The translations under genes were made by a program, and so were the position numbers. A stretch of DNA of 64,000 nucleotides from Paenibacillus amylolyticus. GTDB lineage: Bacteria > Bacillota > Bacilli > Paenibacillales > Paenibacillaceae. Under the pieces are notes generated by a model that was not told the DNA's origin, did no database searches, and saw nothing but the letters and a program-made list of their open reading frames with translations. The DNA lies in assembly GCF_001570725.1 (NCBI RefSeq), contig NZ_BCNV01000007.1, forward strand, positions 186,001 through 250,000, read 5' to 3'. Below are positions 62,940-64,000 of the stretch, piece by piece (the first letter of the stretch is position 1; each line of letters starts with the position of its first letter).

Positions 62940-63614
62940 ATGACCAAAGTGCTTATCATAGAGGACGACAACATGTTAGGTGATACGTTATCCCTGTATT
63001 TGCAAGGTGAAGGGTATGATGTTATCCGTGTCGATAACGCAAGAGATGGTCTTCTACAGCTTCAAGCGCGGCCTGATATCCTGCTTCTTGACTTGATGCT
63101 CCCTGATTCGGGAGATAAAAATCCTTGCTCTCTTATGCGCCAACATACGGCAATCCCCATCATCGTCATCTCTTCGTTAACCGAGGTTGCGGAGCGGATT
63201 CGATCATTAACAGACGGGGCTGATGACTATGTATGCAAACCTTTCAGCATGCAGGAACTGAAGGCTCGTATTGAGGCTGTATTACGTCGCTACTCCATAT
63301 TGAACAACTCTGTTGTCACTGAACAGGAAAGCGGAATATCTCTCGACCTGGCCCGCAGAACCGTACTGTTGAATAACCAGCGAGTGGAAATGACGTTTTC
63401 CGAATTTGAAATCATGAAGCTATTTGTCCTCAATCCCGGCAAGGTCTACAGTCGGTATGCCCTGATTGAAGCTATTCGTGGTATTGATGCCTATATTAAT
63501 GATCGCACCATAGATGTGCACATTACCAAGCTTCGCAAAAAAATTGAGGACAACCCGAAAAACCCCCAATATATTCAAACCATCTGGGGGGTCGGATATA
63601 AGTTCACACCTTAG
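62940..63614 (+). CDS. OmpR/PhoB-family response regulator
   Basis: A 224-residue two-component regulator. The receiver domain has the acidic pair EDD (residues 8-10), the phosphoacceptor in LLLDLMLP (~Asp 52) and the Lys in CKPFS (~102). The C-terminal winged helix (EFEIMKLFVLNPGKVYSRYA, TIDVHITKLRKKIEDNP) binds DNA. The start at 62940 follows AAAGGA by 6 nt; a GTG at 62919 is in frame. It is divergent from and partly faces the Hpt-containing gene, which may be its partner kinase. It is not an ANTAR protein. Confidence 0.87.
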   Translation: MTKVLIIEDDNMLGDTLSLYLQGEGYDVIRVDNARDGLLQLQARPDILLLDLMLPDSGDKNPCSLMRQHTAIPIIVISSLTEVAERIRSLTDGADDYVCKPFSMQELKARIEAVLRRYSILNNSVVTEQESGISLDLARRTVLLNNQRVEMTFSEFEIMKLFVLNPGKVYSRYALIEAIRGIDAYINDRTIDVHITKLRKKIEDNPKNPQYIQTIWGVGYKFTP

Positions 63615-63640
63615 AAACAACACAGCTTCATTCAGCTCGG

Positions 63641-64000
63641 TTACCATGGCAGAGACTCGGTAATTCTATCAATCTCCTGTTGCACCTTCTCCAATATCGA
63701 ATTCAGTTCCTCTTCTTCGAATAACGGACGGGACAAGAGCGATTCCAGTTGAAGAACCGGACGTAACAGGTCCACTGCATGCAGATTGGCAGCTACGCCT
63801 CGGAGTGAATGAACGCTGCGGATCACAGCAGCAATCTGCTGCTGCTGAAGCTTAATCGTCAGTTTTTTCTGAAACGAGCCATACTCCATTCTGAATTTCG
63901 TGAGCGCATATTGCAGAATATGCGGCTTGCCGTCCATCTGCCTAATCGCCTTATCTGCATCAATTCCGCTGATCTCTCGCATGCCTTTCACATCAATCCA
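63641..64000 (-). CDS. C-terminal Hpt domain of a probable hybrid sensor kinase (partial)
   Basis: The frame is open through the window's right edge, so the upstream part of the gene is missing. The ~119 visible residues form a histidine-phosphotransfer (Hpt) domain: the phospho-His in VIRSVHSLRGVAANL, a helical bundle and a preceding WIDVKGMREISGIDADKAIR, which is typical of linkers in BarA-type hybrid kinases. It would relay phosphate from a receiver domain to a response regulator, perhaps the adjacent OmpR-type protein. Its stop lies 26 bp from that gene's stop. Confidence 0.8.
   Translation of the reverse strand, partial: WIDVKGMREISGIDADKAIRQMDGKPHILQYALTKFRMEYGSFQKKLTIKLQQQQIAAVIRSVHSLRGVAANLHAVDLLRPVLQLESLLSRPLFEEEELNSILEKVQQEIDRITESLPW

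Noticed and set aside
62940..63614. Candidate ANTAR regulator for the nas leaders
   Set aside because: The C-terminal domain is an OmpR-type winged helix, not an ANTAR helical domain.

Overview
The window looks like a chromosomal segment of a Paenibacillus-type Firmicute. The evidence is strong AGGAGG ribosome-binding sites with frequent GTG/TTG starts, paired S-layer-homology (SLH) proteins, a yclNOPQ-like catechol-siderophore operon, Bacillus-type NasB/NasC, secreted GH3/GH30 glycosidases and a DUF4132-type giant protein. This is inference from gene content; no rRNA or tRNA gene was seen.

Layout. 1-7.1 kb: an amino-acid permease, GNAT acetyltransferases, a DUF1801 protein, a zinc-ribbon/DUF1963-like protein and an AlaX-type tRNA editing protein. 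7.1-11.3 kb: a Fur-box-preceded siderophore ABC importer. 11.4-12.6 kb: a LysE-type exporter, an msrA remnant and a ~215 bp MITE-like palindrome flanked by a direct repeat. 12.6-16.9 kb: glycerol dehydrogenase plus fused dihydroxyacetone kinase, divergent from a PocR/AraC regulator. 17-25.4 kb: oxidoreductases, two LysR regulators, an SMI1 protein, a secreted metallopeptidase, threonine aldolase and a small immunity-like protein. 25.5-32.3 kb: two large SLH/cadherin-like surface proteins. 32.7-42.2 kb: a formate/nitrite transporter gene whose 3' end is duplicated 8.7 kb away; between the copies lies a one-directional cassette of phage-fibre-like genes (polyglycine, discoidin-like, DNRLRE and short beta repeats) with no visible integrase. 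42.5-54.2 kb: a WXG100-like protein, GH30 and GH3 glycosidases, and a 1656-aa DUF4132-type protein with a small partner. 54.5-60.5 kb: the divergent nitrate-assimilation locus nasBC / narK-type transporter. 60.5-64 kb: a FabF-type synthase, an MmyB-type regulator, an OmpR-type response regulator and the Hpt end of a probable hybrid kinase.

Most notable. (1) Both divergent nitrate transcription units carry, between promoter and gene, two hexaloop hairpins with A1 and G4 in each loop followed by an intrinsic terminator. This is the hallmark of ANTAR-controlled antitermination, and each unit also has a GlnR/TnrA-like dyad over the -35 box. (2) The phage-fibre cassette sits between 121-bp duplications of the formate/nitrite transporter 3' end, whose differences are all synonymous. 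(3) Two intergenic elements of ~195 bp (near 4.0 and 24.6 kb) share an unusual design: four copies of a ~25-bp motif, two direct and two inverted, at ~50-bp spacing. (4) The ~215-bp MITE-like palindrome at 12.4-12.6 kb. (5) An intrinsic terminator directly in front of the GH30 ribosome-binding site.

How the genes fit together: glycerol is oxidised by GldA and phosphorylated by DhaKL, probably under PocR/AraC control. Nitrate is imported by the NarK-type carrier and reduced by NasB/NasC, with nitrogen status read by GlnR/TnrA and nitrate probably by an ANTAR protein outside this window. Iron-siderophore uptake is under Fur. GH3 and GH30 are co-transcribed with a built-in attenuator.
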